Source: Lojkania enalia (Eukaryota > Ascomycota > Dothideomycetes > Pleosporales). From it: a stretch of DNA of 64,000 bases. The stretch spans positions 1 to 64,000 of the forward strand of contig ML986637.1 of the NCBI GenBank assembly GCA_010094045.1, written 5' to 3'. Shown in pieces: positions 48,639-59,189 of the stretch (the first letter of the stretch is position 1; each line of letters starts with the position of its first letter). A program made the translations under genes and the position numbers. Under the pieces are notes generated by a model, which did not search any database, was not told the DNA's origin, and saw only the letters and a program-made list of their open reading frames with translations.

Positions 48639-50150
48639 ATGAGTACCGATCAACCGCCGCCTGCGCTCGCGACCCAAAAGCGCAAATTCTACAAGCTACT
48701 AGACAACGTCACGAATAAGTCGTCGACCTCGCTCGCAAGCACGCTTCAGGAGTCCAACGCTTCGGCGATCTCGCTCGTGGACCCTAACACGCCGCCTTTC
48801 AAGCGCTTGAGGGTATCTATGGATCGTCCGCGAGATGCGTCTGGTGAACGGATAAAAGCTTTGCAGGAGAAATTGCTGGCGGCGCGTAAGGGGATAGGCA
48901 GAGATCGTCAAGTCGGCGTACGCGCCGTAGGACCTGAGACCGCACCTACCAAGCCTTCGACGCCACGGAAAACACCAAATTTTGCACCGTATAGCCAAGA
49001 GCAGTTTCTTAGGCGACTCCAGACGTTCGCAGACGTGAAGAAGTGGACGAGCAAGCCCGACGTGATTGGAGAGGTGGCGTGGGCGAAGAGGGGCTGGGTG
49101 TGTGCGGGGTGGAATACGGTGGCTTGTAGGGGTGCCTGTGAGCAGAGGGTTGCGGTGAGGTTGAGGTCGAAGAGGAAGAATGAGCAAGGCAAGGAGGTGG
49201 AGAATAGCGAGGATTTTGCTGTCGAGGTTGAGGAGGGTTTGGTGGAGAGGTATCAGCAACTGATAGTAGACGGGCATGACGAGGATTGCTTGTGGAGGAA
49301 GGCCGGTTGTAAGGGTGAGTGTTCACTGAATTGAATTTAGGAGATGGAACTAATGGTGATGGCAGATGATATCTACCATATACCGATCCCGAACCGCGAT
49401 AAAAGTTTAGCAGAGCTGTTAGAACGATATCGTTCTTTCAAGCCTAGCGAAGCCGACCTTCCTCTACTTAAGAACATCATGTATCCCGATCCTCCTATAT
49501 CAGAAATACTAAAGCGTATACCATCCAAAGTCTGGAATCCGCTCGGCTCAACCGTCGCAGAACAGCCTCCTACCTCTCCCACAGATACCGTAGCCTTCAT
49601 GTTTGCCCTCTTCGGCTGGTCTGGCATCAAAGAAGCCAATATATCTCTGGCAGTATGCAATCATTGCTTCCAACGCCTTGGTCTCTGGCTATCAAGCGAA
49701 ACATATATTAAAGAAACAAGCAAGAAACTTGACGTTCCAATTGACTCATTAACTCTCAATCTCCTCGAATCCCACCGCGATCACTGCCCATGGAAAAACT
49801 CAGTCACACAGGCTAATCCCAGAGACGGGCCGATAAAAGACATGGCAGGTTGGCAAACGCTACAATTCATGATCATGGAAAAGAAACGGAAGGAGCATAT
49901 GAGAGGACAGAGCGTGGAGGTACACGGTGACGGGGATGAGCTGAGCGAATGGAGGAATAGTCTAGACAGTTATACGACTGCAGGGGACAGCGAGAAGAAG
50001 GATGGAGAAAGTCTGAATGAGAAGTGGAAAAGGTTTAAGGCGAGGTTGAGGAGGACGACGAGCAGGAAGAGTTTGAAGAGTGTTAAGAGTGCGAGGAGCG
50101 TGAAGAGCGCAAAGAGTGTTAATGGAGATAAGGAGAATGAGGGGAAATAG
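48639..50150 (+). CDS. RSM1: C3HC zinc-finger protein, Rsm1/NIPA family
   Basis: S. pombe Rsm1 contributes to mRNA export; the animal homologue NIPA is an F-box-associated protein. Exons 48639-49314 and 49366-50150 (GTGAGT...CAG), 486 aa. The zf-C3HC half covers YSQEQFLRRLQTFADVKKW, WAKRGWVCAGWNTVACRG and DGHDEDCLWRKAGCK across the intron. The C-terminal Rsm1-like half has MFALFGWSGI, VCNHCFQRLGLW and ESHRDHCPWKN, repeating the Cys/His pattern. The final 60 residues are strongly basic with serial KSxKS units (RKSLKSVKSARSVKSAKSV), probably nuclear. The basic tail is simple-repeat derived. Confidence 0.92.
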
Positions 50151-50658
50151 TTTGGAGCAGATGTTTCTAATAAGCTCGGAATTGCTAATATATGATGGGA
50201 TATAGTGTGTGACAAGCCTGCTACGGATGACACAATTTCTCGTCCAAGAATATGCACACCAGTTCTTTCGCTACTAATATTGAGAAGACTGTGGGGTCGC
50301 CGTTCTGTCTTACATAGAGAGACAAATGTACGAGTGTGGTTCAGAAAATCATGATCTCTAGACCAAGTCTGCCACCTTTCCTAGGTATGCCTTAGCATAT
50401 GCAGATTTATTTCCAATTTCATTGCTTGGCACATAAGAGTTGATTTGTCCGGATTTGGCCAGCTAGTTGGACGCCGCGTTGTAATAAAGTCAGCGCTAAC
50501 GTTCTTGGTTTCGTCTTAAAGAATACTTACATCAGATGGAATATTCTTGGGTTTGAGGAGAAATGCTATAAGACTTTAGCTCCCCCGTAGTCTAGACTAT
50601 AAGAAGTGTACTCTCAATTTGGCCTTCCTCTCCGCAAGCCTTTGATTAGGCATTGAAT
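50151..50658. other. Intergenic
   Basis: Flank between the RSM1-like gene and the P450 pseudogene. Nothing recognised. Confidence 0.55.
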
Positions 50659-52414
50659 ATGCCGTTTCTTCTATCGATCTTCTACACTTTTCTGGCCTTC
50701 GTAGTATATGTTAGCATTAAGACTATATACCGTCTCTACTTCCACCCTCTAGCGAAGTTCCCCGGCCCCAAACTCGCGGCAGCAACGACCCTTTACAACG
50801 CCTACTATGACATCCTTGCACCCGGGCTAGTGAAAATGTTGCCAGAATTGCACAGGAAGTATGGAACAATCATTCGCATCCAGCCGAACGAAGTCCACGT
50901 CGCAGATCTCGAAAGCTACAACCAGATCTTCAAAGTCGGCACGGCGTTTGATTGAATCTGGCACCACAATCCCTTCCTGACCGGCAGCCTGCAGAGCAAG
51001 GAGACGCTAGTGGAGACAAAGAAGAGGAGGGAATTTTTAAGCCCGCTCTTCTCCAAATCTGCAATCCTGAAATCAGAGCCAGTCCTGCACCGCCAGAAAC
51101 TCAAGCAATTTCTCGACACGCTGCAAGACGCAGCGAGCGCGAACGAAGGCCGAGGCAGCATCATTAATTTCTACCTAGGATTCAGATGCTTGACGGCGGA
51201 TCTGATTATGGATTATTGTTTCCAGCAGGACTTGAATGCGTTGGCGGAGCCCGGGTTCCGGAGTCAGGCGGTGGAGAAGTTTATCCAAGGCTTCGATATG
51301 GCCATCGTGGCGACTTATTTCCTGAATTTCTTCGCTATCTTAAATCGTGTTATATTCGCGTTACCGGAGGGTGTGAGGAGTAAGTATTTTGCACCCGTGC
51401 ATGGGTTCCAGATCATGTAGAATGTAAGCTGTGGAATCTTCCTCGCCCCTGCGCTTATGAAGTGGGCGGAGTTTTGGTGTTTGGCATTGAGATGCTAATT
51501 GATTGGTGTAGATGGCGAGGGAGAGGGTCGAGTATTTGATAAAGAATCTGGGCATGTCGAAGATTCCTACAATGTTCGATCTCATGCTGAATCCCGATGA
51601 GAAGAGGGGACAGGTTTCTCCGCCAAAAAGCGATATGGTTGCAGACGGTTGCTTAATGATTGCCGCTGGCACCGACACTTCTTCAGGGGTGCTAGGCTTG
51701 GTTCTTTGGCATGTCACGCAGAATCCGCAAATTGAACGGAAGCTAGTCGATGAGTTAATGGCAGCGATGCCGAATAGAGAAGAGGTGCTAGATTCGGCGC
51801 GGTTGGAGGAACCAGACTTCGAGTATTTAAGAGCTGTTGTGAAAGAGGGTTTGAGGTTAGATTTTGGAGTGCCGGGTAGGATTCCGAGGAAAACACCATC
51901 GAAAGGTGCGAGGTTTGGAGATGTGTAGGTGCCGGGTAATGTATGTGTTCCCTTTTCAGCACCCTATACTCTATTTTTCTCCTTGGTTTTTTCAGTGGTT
52001 TAGCCTGATAAAATGCATCGGAACTCACGACAATTAGACGTCGATTACGTCCTGCATTTATCTGCAGAATATGGATCCGAATACGTTCCCAGACCCATCC
52101 AAGTTTGATCCTAAAAGATGGATGTGTGGGGATGAGTTGTAAAAGAAAAGGGATAGAAGGATGTTGAGCTTTTCCAAGGAAGGCCGGGGTCGTATTGGTA
52201 TTAAGTATGCTTCTTCTCCATTCCTTGTGTCAAGTCCTAATGCGTTTTTAGTCTGGCATATACAACGCTACATTTGACAGTGGCACATCTCTTCCGACGA
52301 TTTGAGATCGTTACGACAGGGTATACGACGGAGCATGATATGGACTGGAGGGATAACTTTGTGCCTACTCCACATGGAAGGATCAAAGAATTGGTTAGGA
52401 AAAGACAAGGCTAA
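50659..52414 (+). pseudogene. Cytochrome P450 pseudogene
   Basis: Reads left to right as a whole fungal P450 but broken. N-terminal anchor (LSIFYTFLAFVVYVSIKTIY), proline hinge KFPGPKLAAA, then an in-frame TGA at 50953-50955 with homology continuing (HHNPFLTGSLQSKETL). A second stop, TAG at 51418, sits just before an intact intron (51424-51511). The I-helix (MIAAGTDTSSGVLG) and K-helix (VVKEGLRL) remain, then TAG at 51926. Next exon has NTFPDPSKFDPKRW, a TAA at 52140, and the haem loop FSKEGRGRIGI, where Arg (codon 52191-52193) replaces the haem-ligand Cys. The last exon (LAYTTLHLTVAHLFRRFE) runs to a normal TAA at 52412. Four nonsense codons plus a lost ligand preclude activity. Three of the stops are explicable by C-to-T change. 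Confidence 0.93.
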
Positions 52415-52500
52415 GATTACGAGATTTAAGCATTGCTTTAGCAACCGCTGTCAGATATCATACATCGCAAATCTACAAAGACATTAGTAGGATAATCACC

Positions 52501-53695
52501 CTAACCTTTAATCCTCAATGCCCCTAATCCTCTCTCCCTTCTTCTCCGATTCGTGATCTCCATCACTTTCCCATCAAGACACCACCACCAATTCCGATAG
52601 AATTTCTCCCCAATTTCCCACGCCTCCTCTACCAACTCACTCCCCTCGCCCCATCCAGCCAAATTCCCATGCACTCTACACCCATCTTTAAAATCATCCA
52701 CGTCATGCACTATCTTCATAATAACTTCCCAATTTTCACCCCGTGCGATTGGCGCCCGTAGTGTAGATGGTAAGGCGAACATACAGATGAGCTTTTCGCG
52801 GACAGAGGGCCAGGGAAGCGTGTCTAGGAGTGGATGATGCGGAATGGCTATTTGAGCGGGTGTGGGGTGTAGGTTTGGTGGGAGGGAAGGTTGGGGCGTT
52901 GGGGGGAGCGTGTGTAAGTAGAAAGGGTTGTAAACTTCGGTCATGATGTTTAGGGTTGTGGCTATTGTGCCGAAGGCACGCAGGGCGGAGAGGACAGGAA
53001 TGGAAATTAGAGCGCCGTCAGCAGCAAGAGGGAAATTCATAGGTGCTAACCCTGATTGAGGTAAGATATTTAACGGCTGTGAGGGCGATTTTGGGGAGGA
53101 TGGCGAAGTAGGAATGGGGCTTGGTAGGGTGGAGAAGTCTGGACGGTCTGTCAATTTGGCCGAATGTTGAGAGAAATTGCATGATGACGTACTAAAATCG
53201 GGAAATAGCTGCCAGTCTACGGAGCTTTGGTCGAGTTCCATTGATGGCAAACCGATGCTGCTTGGGTCCCTAATCAATTCTTCAACGCCTGACGAGCCGT
53301 TGGGACTAGTGTCAGAGCTAGATGTGGTTTGATCCACTGAATCCAGCTGTATGCCTCCTTCATCTTGAGGCTGACAGGCTTCTAAAGGGGCTAAGATCTT
53401 GGCCTGAGCTTCTAAAGCTGCAATTTTCTCTCTTCGTCTTTGTCCTGTAGTCTGCATAAGACTCTAAACTTGACACGGTGTGAAATATGGGAGTGCTTAG
53501 CGAGAGCGACATAGGAAACACCATTTAGGTTGCTAAAGAAGGGCATCCCGTAAACCAAGATACCAGATATCAAGTAAACCTATACTTACGATATCTTCTT
53601 TGTGCTAGAACATTCAGCACCCTCTTTCTGTCCGGATCGCCAAGCTCTGGGACAGTTTGTGGGGTACTATTATTCCTCTTCTTTTCTGCGGGCAT
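52501..53695 (-). CDS. bZIP transcription factor with DUF3425 C-terminal domain
   Basis: Exon 1, 53695-53590, encodes MPAEKKRNNS...DPDRKRVLNVLAQRRY; exon 2 is 53444-52501. The splice (C-GTAAGT...CAG-GA) joins to QRRREKIAALEAQA, giving a full basic region (RKRVLNVLAQRRYRQRRREK). The leucine zipper after it is short and weak (IAALEAQAKILAPLEA). Total 349 aa. The C-terminal part matches the DUF3425 pattern seen in fungal stress and secondary-metabolism regulators (LPWPSVREKLICMF, RVHGNLAGWGEGSELVEEAW, FYRNWWWCLDG, ITNRRRRERG). No lesion seen. Its neighbour is a dead P450, so it may be the surviving regulator of a degraded cluster (inference only). Confidence 0.88.
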
Positions 53696-54022
53696 GTCGT
53701 TATCGTTTCACAGTCGATGTTAGCTTTACCAAATCGATTATCCGGGACGCCTGGGAAGTAGATGGGTCCATAATAGTTATATGGTAATGTGATTCAACAT
53801 AACGTTATGCACCAAGAAACACTATACGAAATGGGGATTAGTACAAGCTGTAGGCTGGTGCAGTCATCTCTCCGACCCCACTTCTGGCAATTTTCGCGAG
53901 AAATGCGACCTAGATTACGCCGACAAGAGTCGGACAATCGGGACAAAGAGATTCCATCATAATCGATAAGTTCTATCTAGGACTACACTGGAATCAAACC
54001 ACCGGGTCATAATTTTGGGTAC

Positions 54023-56690
54023 ATGGATGGCAAGATTTTGAACACGAAACGGTTCGTGTTTCCCCAAATGAACAGGTTGAATGGTGAGTTTTATTTATTG
54101 GACACATCGCATCATATCATTGTGTCCATGGACATAGCTTTGCTTGTTGACAAGGGTTATCTCAATATGATGGCAACATCGGGCTTCGTGAGCTATTTCC
54201 TTGAATGGCCCAGCGGGCTAAATGATTCTTTGGTTGAACGTTGAGAATATTAAATTTACTGACGCCAATTAGACAGTCTTGGTTTTTTGGAGTCTATGGA
54301 ATCATGTGTGGATGGAGTGACATGCACTCTCCTGCGAAAGAATAACAATCAATGGTGGAAGGATACACACCCTTCGTTTCAAATTCCCACATCAAACATT
54401 TCAGATGGCTTATATATTGACCCTAATAAGCATGCAAATTCATCATTTAAGCTTGCTGTTGCAGAGCGGATATAGTATACAGAATCGAGAAGGCCGATAT
54501 AAAACTCATATTCATGCATATGTAGATGAAATACCTCATCTACCGAGTCTTCGAATTCCCGGCCACGGATTTATATGGTTCTTCTAATTACATACTCAAG
54601 ACGAGTACAGTACCATGTTCCACGCCTATCAGGTCTTTAAGAAGGGCTCTAGATGCGAATCATAAAGGTTATTTATTGGAGAAGAATCCAAAGAAATTTG
54701 AACTAAAAAACAGCTATGTCCTAATGCTCCAGACTAGCCGAAGGGTTTTCTCCGGAGAACTCCTGCTTGTACTCTTATCACTACGATTTGAATGCCTCAA
54801 TAATTTGCTATTCTTGTTTCAAGAGATATCGCACTGGACTCAGCTATTTCGGTCCTGGGGACGATATAGCCATGAATTTCTTCCAATTCGTTTTAGTCCT
54901 TTCCCGTCTCTTATTATCTAACTATCAAAGCCACACGTGGCTCCCGTAGACCTCTACCAAATAAATCTTTCGGCGTCAAAAAAGGGTATTACAAACATCA
55001 ACAGTTGTGGACTAGAGATCCTTTGGAAAGAGGCATGGGAGGATGGCAGAAAGGAGGATGGCAGAAAGGAGTCTGTCATCGCACGGGTGGAAGACCATTT
55101 CCAAAAATACCTCAACGACAGTGAGGTATATATATCATTTCCCAAATATTTGGCGTGGCAGTTCGCATCAAAATCATTGAATAGCCGACGCCGATGTGAT
55201 GCACTCGGAAATTGTGGGACATGATCTTGCGGTATACCATCAACCTAGATGGAATTGCTGACTGATTAGCTACCAAGTTGTATCGATATCGATCCGGTTA
55301 GTGAAAGCGTAACTGAAGATGACCGCTAGATGTCATCATGGGTTTTTGAGGTGCTAGCAGATATCGGTCGCCTTTCAGGCTGCCAACCAAGCTCCCCGGG
55401 GAACCGCAGCCGGATGGAATCGCGGAAGGCTGAATGACTGCAACATTCACTTACACTGATGAGATCTAGGACAAAACCATTAAGAAGGAGCGGATTGAAC
55501 AGCTTGGACTATCAATTGGGATAGCCGTTGGTCTTATGCTGACTAGCTCATAGGCGGAGCGGAAGTATTGTCTACTTCTACTGTACTCGGCACGGTTGCT
55601 AAAAGCGCGCTTAAGCTCACCTTGGCAGCAAGCAAGATCCAGAAAAGTAATCTGAAATTAACCAATTCCGCTTCGAATCTCATGGTCAACACATATATTT
55701 GCATCCAAGGGTTATCGGATTCATAGGCGGACGATACATGAGTGTTCCAAGTCAGCACCTTTTATTACCCCCAATCGCTGAAAATTATCTGCAGGGAAAT
55801 AGTCCCAAAGGCTGATGAATATTTCGGAAGCACTTGGGGAAATATTGCACGTTATGTAGAAAGCAGATTCATTTCATGCTAAATCTCATGAACGGCAGTA
55901 AGACTCGAACCGGTCGCACTCTTCTCGACTATTTGAAAATGAGGTATTCGTCGATCCAGAGACAATCTTAGCACAAAAAATCGGTAACAGTTTTGATAAG
56001 TATTATACTGCCGTACCCATCAATGGACGGGGGCAGGAGACCTCTTGCAGCCATTTCGTTAATTGTATTCAACAAATAATTTACAGGGAAATTGAGCATT
56101 CATACATTGCGGAAACAAATGTGTAAGGTAGATACGATTAGATGATGAAAACTGTGTTGATTGCTATCTCTTGAGGGTCAAGGAGCTACATTCTGTCTGA
56201 TTTCCTGTTCTGCCATGTTAATGCCAATCCTCGACCAGTATCCTCCTACACAGAACGTTACAACATGCATTATCTGGATGGGGATGGTGAGCAGTCACTC
56301 GAGGTCCAATCTAAGTCTGCGTCTATTTGCCGGGAAGGTCTGATACCTCAAACTGGCTCTATAGCATCGATAGGTAGAGGGATGAGATAACCAAAAAATC
56401 GACAGGACTCAAACTTCTGCTAAAGCCTAACAGTGTTTAGTTAAAAATAAATTTGGAAGACGTGGTTCGATCTTCAATATTTGCGCGCGAACGTGGCTAG
56501 GATAGGATGCAAACTAATGTCAACTCCTATGCGATGTTCAAAATCGCGGACCAACCACTCCGGGGCTGAGGATAATACCACTAGCGGACGGATCAAACGG
56601 ATCAGCTTCATCCGGGGTCAATACAAATCTTGAGGGAGCATTGAATAGCTATGGTATTGTTCCAGGCGCCTTCTCAGTCCCAATCTGCCA
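54023..56690 (+). pseudogene. Eroded protein-coding remnant, family not recognised
   Basis: Protein-like stretches succeed one another in different plus-strand frames, broken by stops and shifts: 54023-54244 (QMNRLNGEFYLLDTSHH, ALLVDKGYLNMMATSG), about 54270-54475 (CVDGVTCTLLRKNNNQWWKD), about 54615-54660 (FHAYQVFKKGSRCES), 54767-54949 (YHYDLNASIICYSCFKRY), 54937-55224 (LEILWKEAWEDGRK, FPKYLAWQFASKSLNSRRR), 55556-55726 (GAEVLSTSTVLGTVAKSALK), and about 55930-56070 (VFVDPETILAQKIGNSFDKY). Several Cys residues suggest a secreted ancestor (inference). The composition is unlike random translation, and order is collinear, so one large ancestral gene is plausible. Introns could account for some but not all of the breaks. 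Confidence 0.45.
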
Positions 56691-56700
56691 TAACCCTCAT

Positions 56701-56845
56701 NNNNNNNNNNNNNNNNNNNNNNNNNNNNNNNNNNNNNNNNNNNNNNNNNNNNNNNNNNNNNNNNNNNNNNNNNNNNNNNNNNNNNNNNNNNNNNNNNNNN
56801 NNNNNNNNNNNNNNNNNNNNNNNNNNNNNNNNNNNNNNNNNNNNN
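56701..56845. other. Assembly gap (145 N)
   Basis: Run of undetermined bases, immediately followed by a TA dinucleotide repeat (56846-56862), which probably caused the break in assembly. True length unknown. Confidence 0.99.
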
Positions 56846-57893
56846 TATATATATATATATATTTTTGGGATCTATCCCTACCTCTGTGGTAACTTCAGAT
56901 GGAAGGGACGAGCATAGCTTGGCTGAAAATGATTCGGGCTCATTCATGAAGAACTCTTATCTCTATACCTCGGAAAATTTTCGCTACCTCGGCAAACTCA
57001 AACACGACTGTAAGAAGAATAAGCACATACCTTGGGACATTTATCTCAATATACCTTGTGATTGGCTGCAGTGAGCAAAGAGGCTGAAGTATATGTGGGG
57101 AGAAATGTATAGCCAATTCTAATCACAAAAAGAAGGGGCACATTGAGGCATAAAGCCGACATAGAGAATCCTAAGTTAACCAGTACGCTCAAGCGGTCAG
57201 GGCTTTGATATGCAACGGTAGCCCGGGTATGGTTTGTCACCTTGTTGTCAGCGGTGGAGTAGCGCTAAAGCGGGGGAAAGTTTGTCTTTATTTACGTGAA
57301 ACAGCTTAAGCCTAAGTGCGAACCCTTGTCTGTGGATCTTGGTAAAGTTTCCCCTGGCATAGAGGGGTTTTCTCTCGATGCTTTCCACCATTCTAGAACT
57401 GTTATTTTTGTTCTTTTGTTCCCTTGATTAATGGTGATGGTGATGTCGATCTGGTGTTTCGGCAAATCTCGAAAACTCATATGTGTATGTAGTAACATGG
57501 ATCATTGAATATCTAGCTCATGATATCTTAATCTACATTTATATAGTAAAAAGGTTGTACAGTGAAGAGTGCGTTGAACCAGTCCTCTAATCCAGATCCT
57601 CATCTCGGACCGTTGACGAATACGAGCTTAACGTTACTGAAGCCAAGAATAAGCGTGAACAAGCGCTGCCCGCCAGGCAACAGTATGTGAATGGGAAAAC
57701 GTTAGAATTGTATGTTTTGAGCTGCCTTGAGCATAAACGTAAGCGTCCAAGCGCGTATCGTAAGGCATGATCATAAAAAGAGCGCATTCTATTCTCACAA
57801 ATCTATCAAATTATTCTCATCCATAAAACTTACCTCTTCAACAGCTAAAAGGTTACCTCTCATATCAAGGGACAACGATTCTACCTATCCAGA

Positions 57894-58358
57894 ATGGCTC
57901 CATCACCAACTCATAACCAATCTGAGCCTCTGCTTCCCTCGAAGCTCGCAAACGAGCAATTCTCGTCCCTATCCACCACCTCCACTACCGCTATCAAAGC
58001 ACTCTCAATCCTGCGCATTGCTGTCGGCGCCTCCTGCATTATCGCGCCCCGCTGGAGCTGCGCTCTATTCCAATTTCCTATACCAGCAGCATATTCAGTC
58101 ATGCCGCGCATATTCGGGGTCCGCGACCTGATCCTTGGCGAACTTCTGATCACAGCCGAGAACAAGGAAAGTCCTGATGGAGGAAGACGCGAGATCAAGC
58201 GGGCGCTTTGGGCAAATATTGGGGCAGATGTTGTTGATGTTGGAAGCGTTCTTTTTGGGTTGGCGACGGGAACGGTGGGCAGAGCTCCTGCGGCTATATT
58301 TGGTGGAGGTGCGGCAGCCTTTGTTATTTTGGGGGTTTTAGGATTAAGGGGCCTGTGA
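57894..58358 (+). CDS. Small membrane protein, possible DUF4267-like
   Basis: Single exon, 154 aa, MAPSPTHNQSEPLLPSKL. After a polar N-terminus, several hydrophobic segments follow: ALSILRIAVGASCIIAPRW, a middle loop with VMPRIFGVRDLILGELLI, then NIGADVVDVGSVLFGLATG and IFGGGAAAFVILGVLGL. The pattern R-x-A-x-G...P...R-x-F-G-x-R-D-x-x-L-G recalls small four-helix membrane proteins of the DUF4267 kind. Function unknown. The upstream frame starting at 57727 overlaps but lacks support. Confidence 0.75.
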   Translation: MAPSPTHNQSEPLLPSKLANEQFSSLSTTSTTAIKALSILRIAVGASCIIAPRWSCALFQFPIPAAYSVMPRIFGVRDLILGELLITAENKESPDGGRREIKRALWANIGADVVDVGSVLFGLATGTVGRAPAAIFGGGAAAFVILGVLGLRGL

Positions 58359-58727
58359 ATAGAATATTTGGTCTTGGATGATGAATTAAAAATTATAAAT
58401 TAAACTCATGGAGATTGTTCCTGAGATGTGCTTGAAATCCGGGGTGTAGAGATTTGTCGTTAAAGTGGAGAGGGGTATCACGTACGGTTGACTTATAATA
58501 TAAGCAAACTTCGCAGATATTTTCTCGTACTCCAATAAAGTCAAGGGTATGAATTATATGACAAATGATGTGACTATAGTGAATGGAAAATATAAGATGA
58601 AAAACTACATAAAAAGGACAAAACAAGGAGCCGTCCCCCTGCCAGCATTGGCTTACCTGCGGATCTCAAAGTGCTCGTAAGAACCTAATTATCGCCACCT
58701 GACACTTTTGAAGCACCCTCCTAGCTG

Positions 58728-58749
58728 ATTCGCAAGTAATTCGCAAGTA
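58728..58749 (+). repeat. Adjacent 11-nt direct repeat
   Basis: ATTCGCAAGTA occurs twice in immediate succession. A recent slip duplication is the simplest explanation. Confidence 0.85.
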
Positions 58750-58989
58750 GCGCATTAGTCCTCATAATTCTAGTAATGGAAGGATAGCTTCTTTTTATCT
58801 TATTTACCATACCTAGCACCCAGTTTGAGGGTTACTCGTAACAGAAATTCCCCTGTTCAATGCTTCGCAGCGGCTACCCACTGTTCCACTAATCCGCCAG
58901 TTTATTGCTGAAGTTTAGCAGAAACAGCTCGATGTTCTCGGGACTTACAACCTACAGTCGTTGGCGACGTTTTCGCGTAGTCTTAATAT

Positions 58990-59005
58990 ACGCGTAGCAA
59001 CGCGT
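58990..59005. promoter_or_regulatory. Paired MluI cell-cycle boxes (ACGCGT x2)
   Basis: ACGCGT at 58990-58995 and again at 59000-59005, ten bases apart (one helical turn), both followed by AG; a related CGCGTAG sits at 58974. MBF binds ACGCGT to drive G1/S genes for DNA replication and repair in yeasts. About 185-200 nt upstream of the SNF2 gene's ATG. Confidence 0.5.
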
Positions 59006-59189
59006 AGGCCCACATCAATAGTCGGTTGCTAGGTGACGCATGCCAAGGCTGCGGCCTAATACGTGGGGAAAACAAACACCAGGACCCTGATTTTGAAGGG
59101 CATGGCAACGACAACCGCGTTCAACAGTGAGTGCATTCCCTCTGTATTGGTGACCAAATGGCGCTGAAATTATTACCGGCCGTGAGCAT

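Larger units (their letters stand above)
53696..57893. other. Gene-poor decayed segment
   Basis: 4.2 kb without an intact gene. It holds multi-frame coding remnants (54.0-56.7 kb), an N gap (56701-56845) bordered by TATATA, and beyond the gap about 1 kb with no recognisable coding. No transposase or reverse-transcriptase motif seen by eye. Confidence 0.6.
58359..59189. promoter_or_regulatory. Intergenic with cell-cycle-box-like motifs
   Basis: Promoter region of the SNF2 gene. It contains an exact 11-nt tandem duplication (58728-58749) and three CGCGTAG units, two of them inside ACGCGT (58990-59005). An upstream ATG at 59104 with a GTGAGT donor would not stay in frame with the main coding exon. 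Confidence 0.55.

Noticed and set aside
55895..55935. TCGAACC word resembling a tRNA T-loop
   Set aside because: No acceptor stem, anticodon arm or internal boxes around it; no tRNA gene was found anywhere in the window.
53696..57893. Transposable element in the gene-poor segment
   Set aside because: No terminal repeats, target duplications, transposase, reverse transcriptase or integrase motifs could be seen; the gap limits certainty.
59104..59140. Upstream ATG and GTGAGT donor as a first exon of the SNF2 gene
   Set aside because: Splicing to the available acceptors gives the wrong frame or a stop, so the ATG at 59190 was used.
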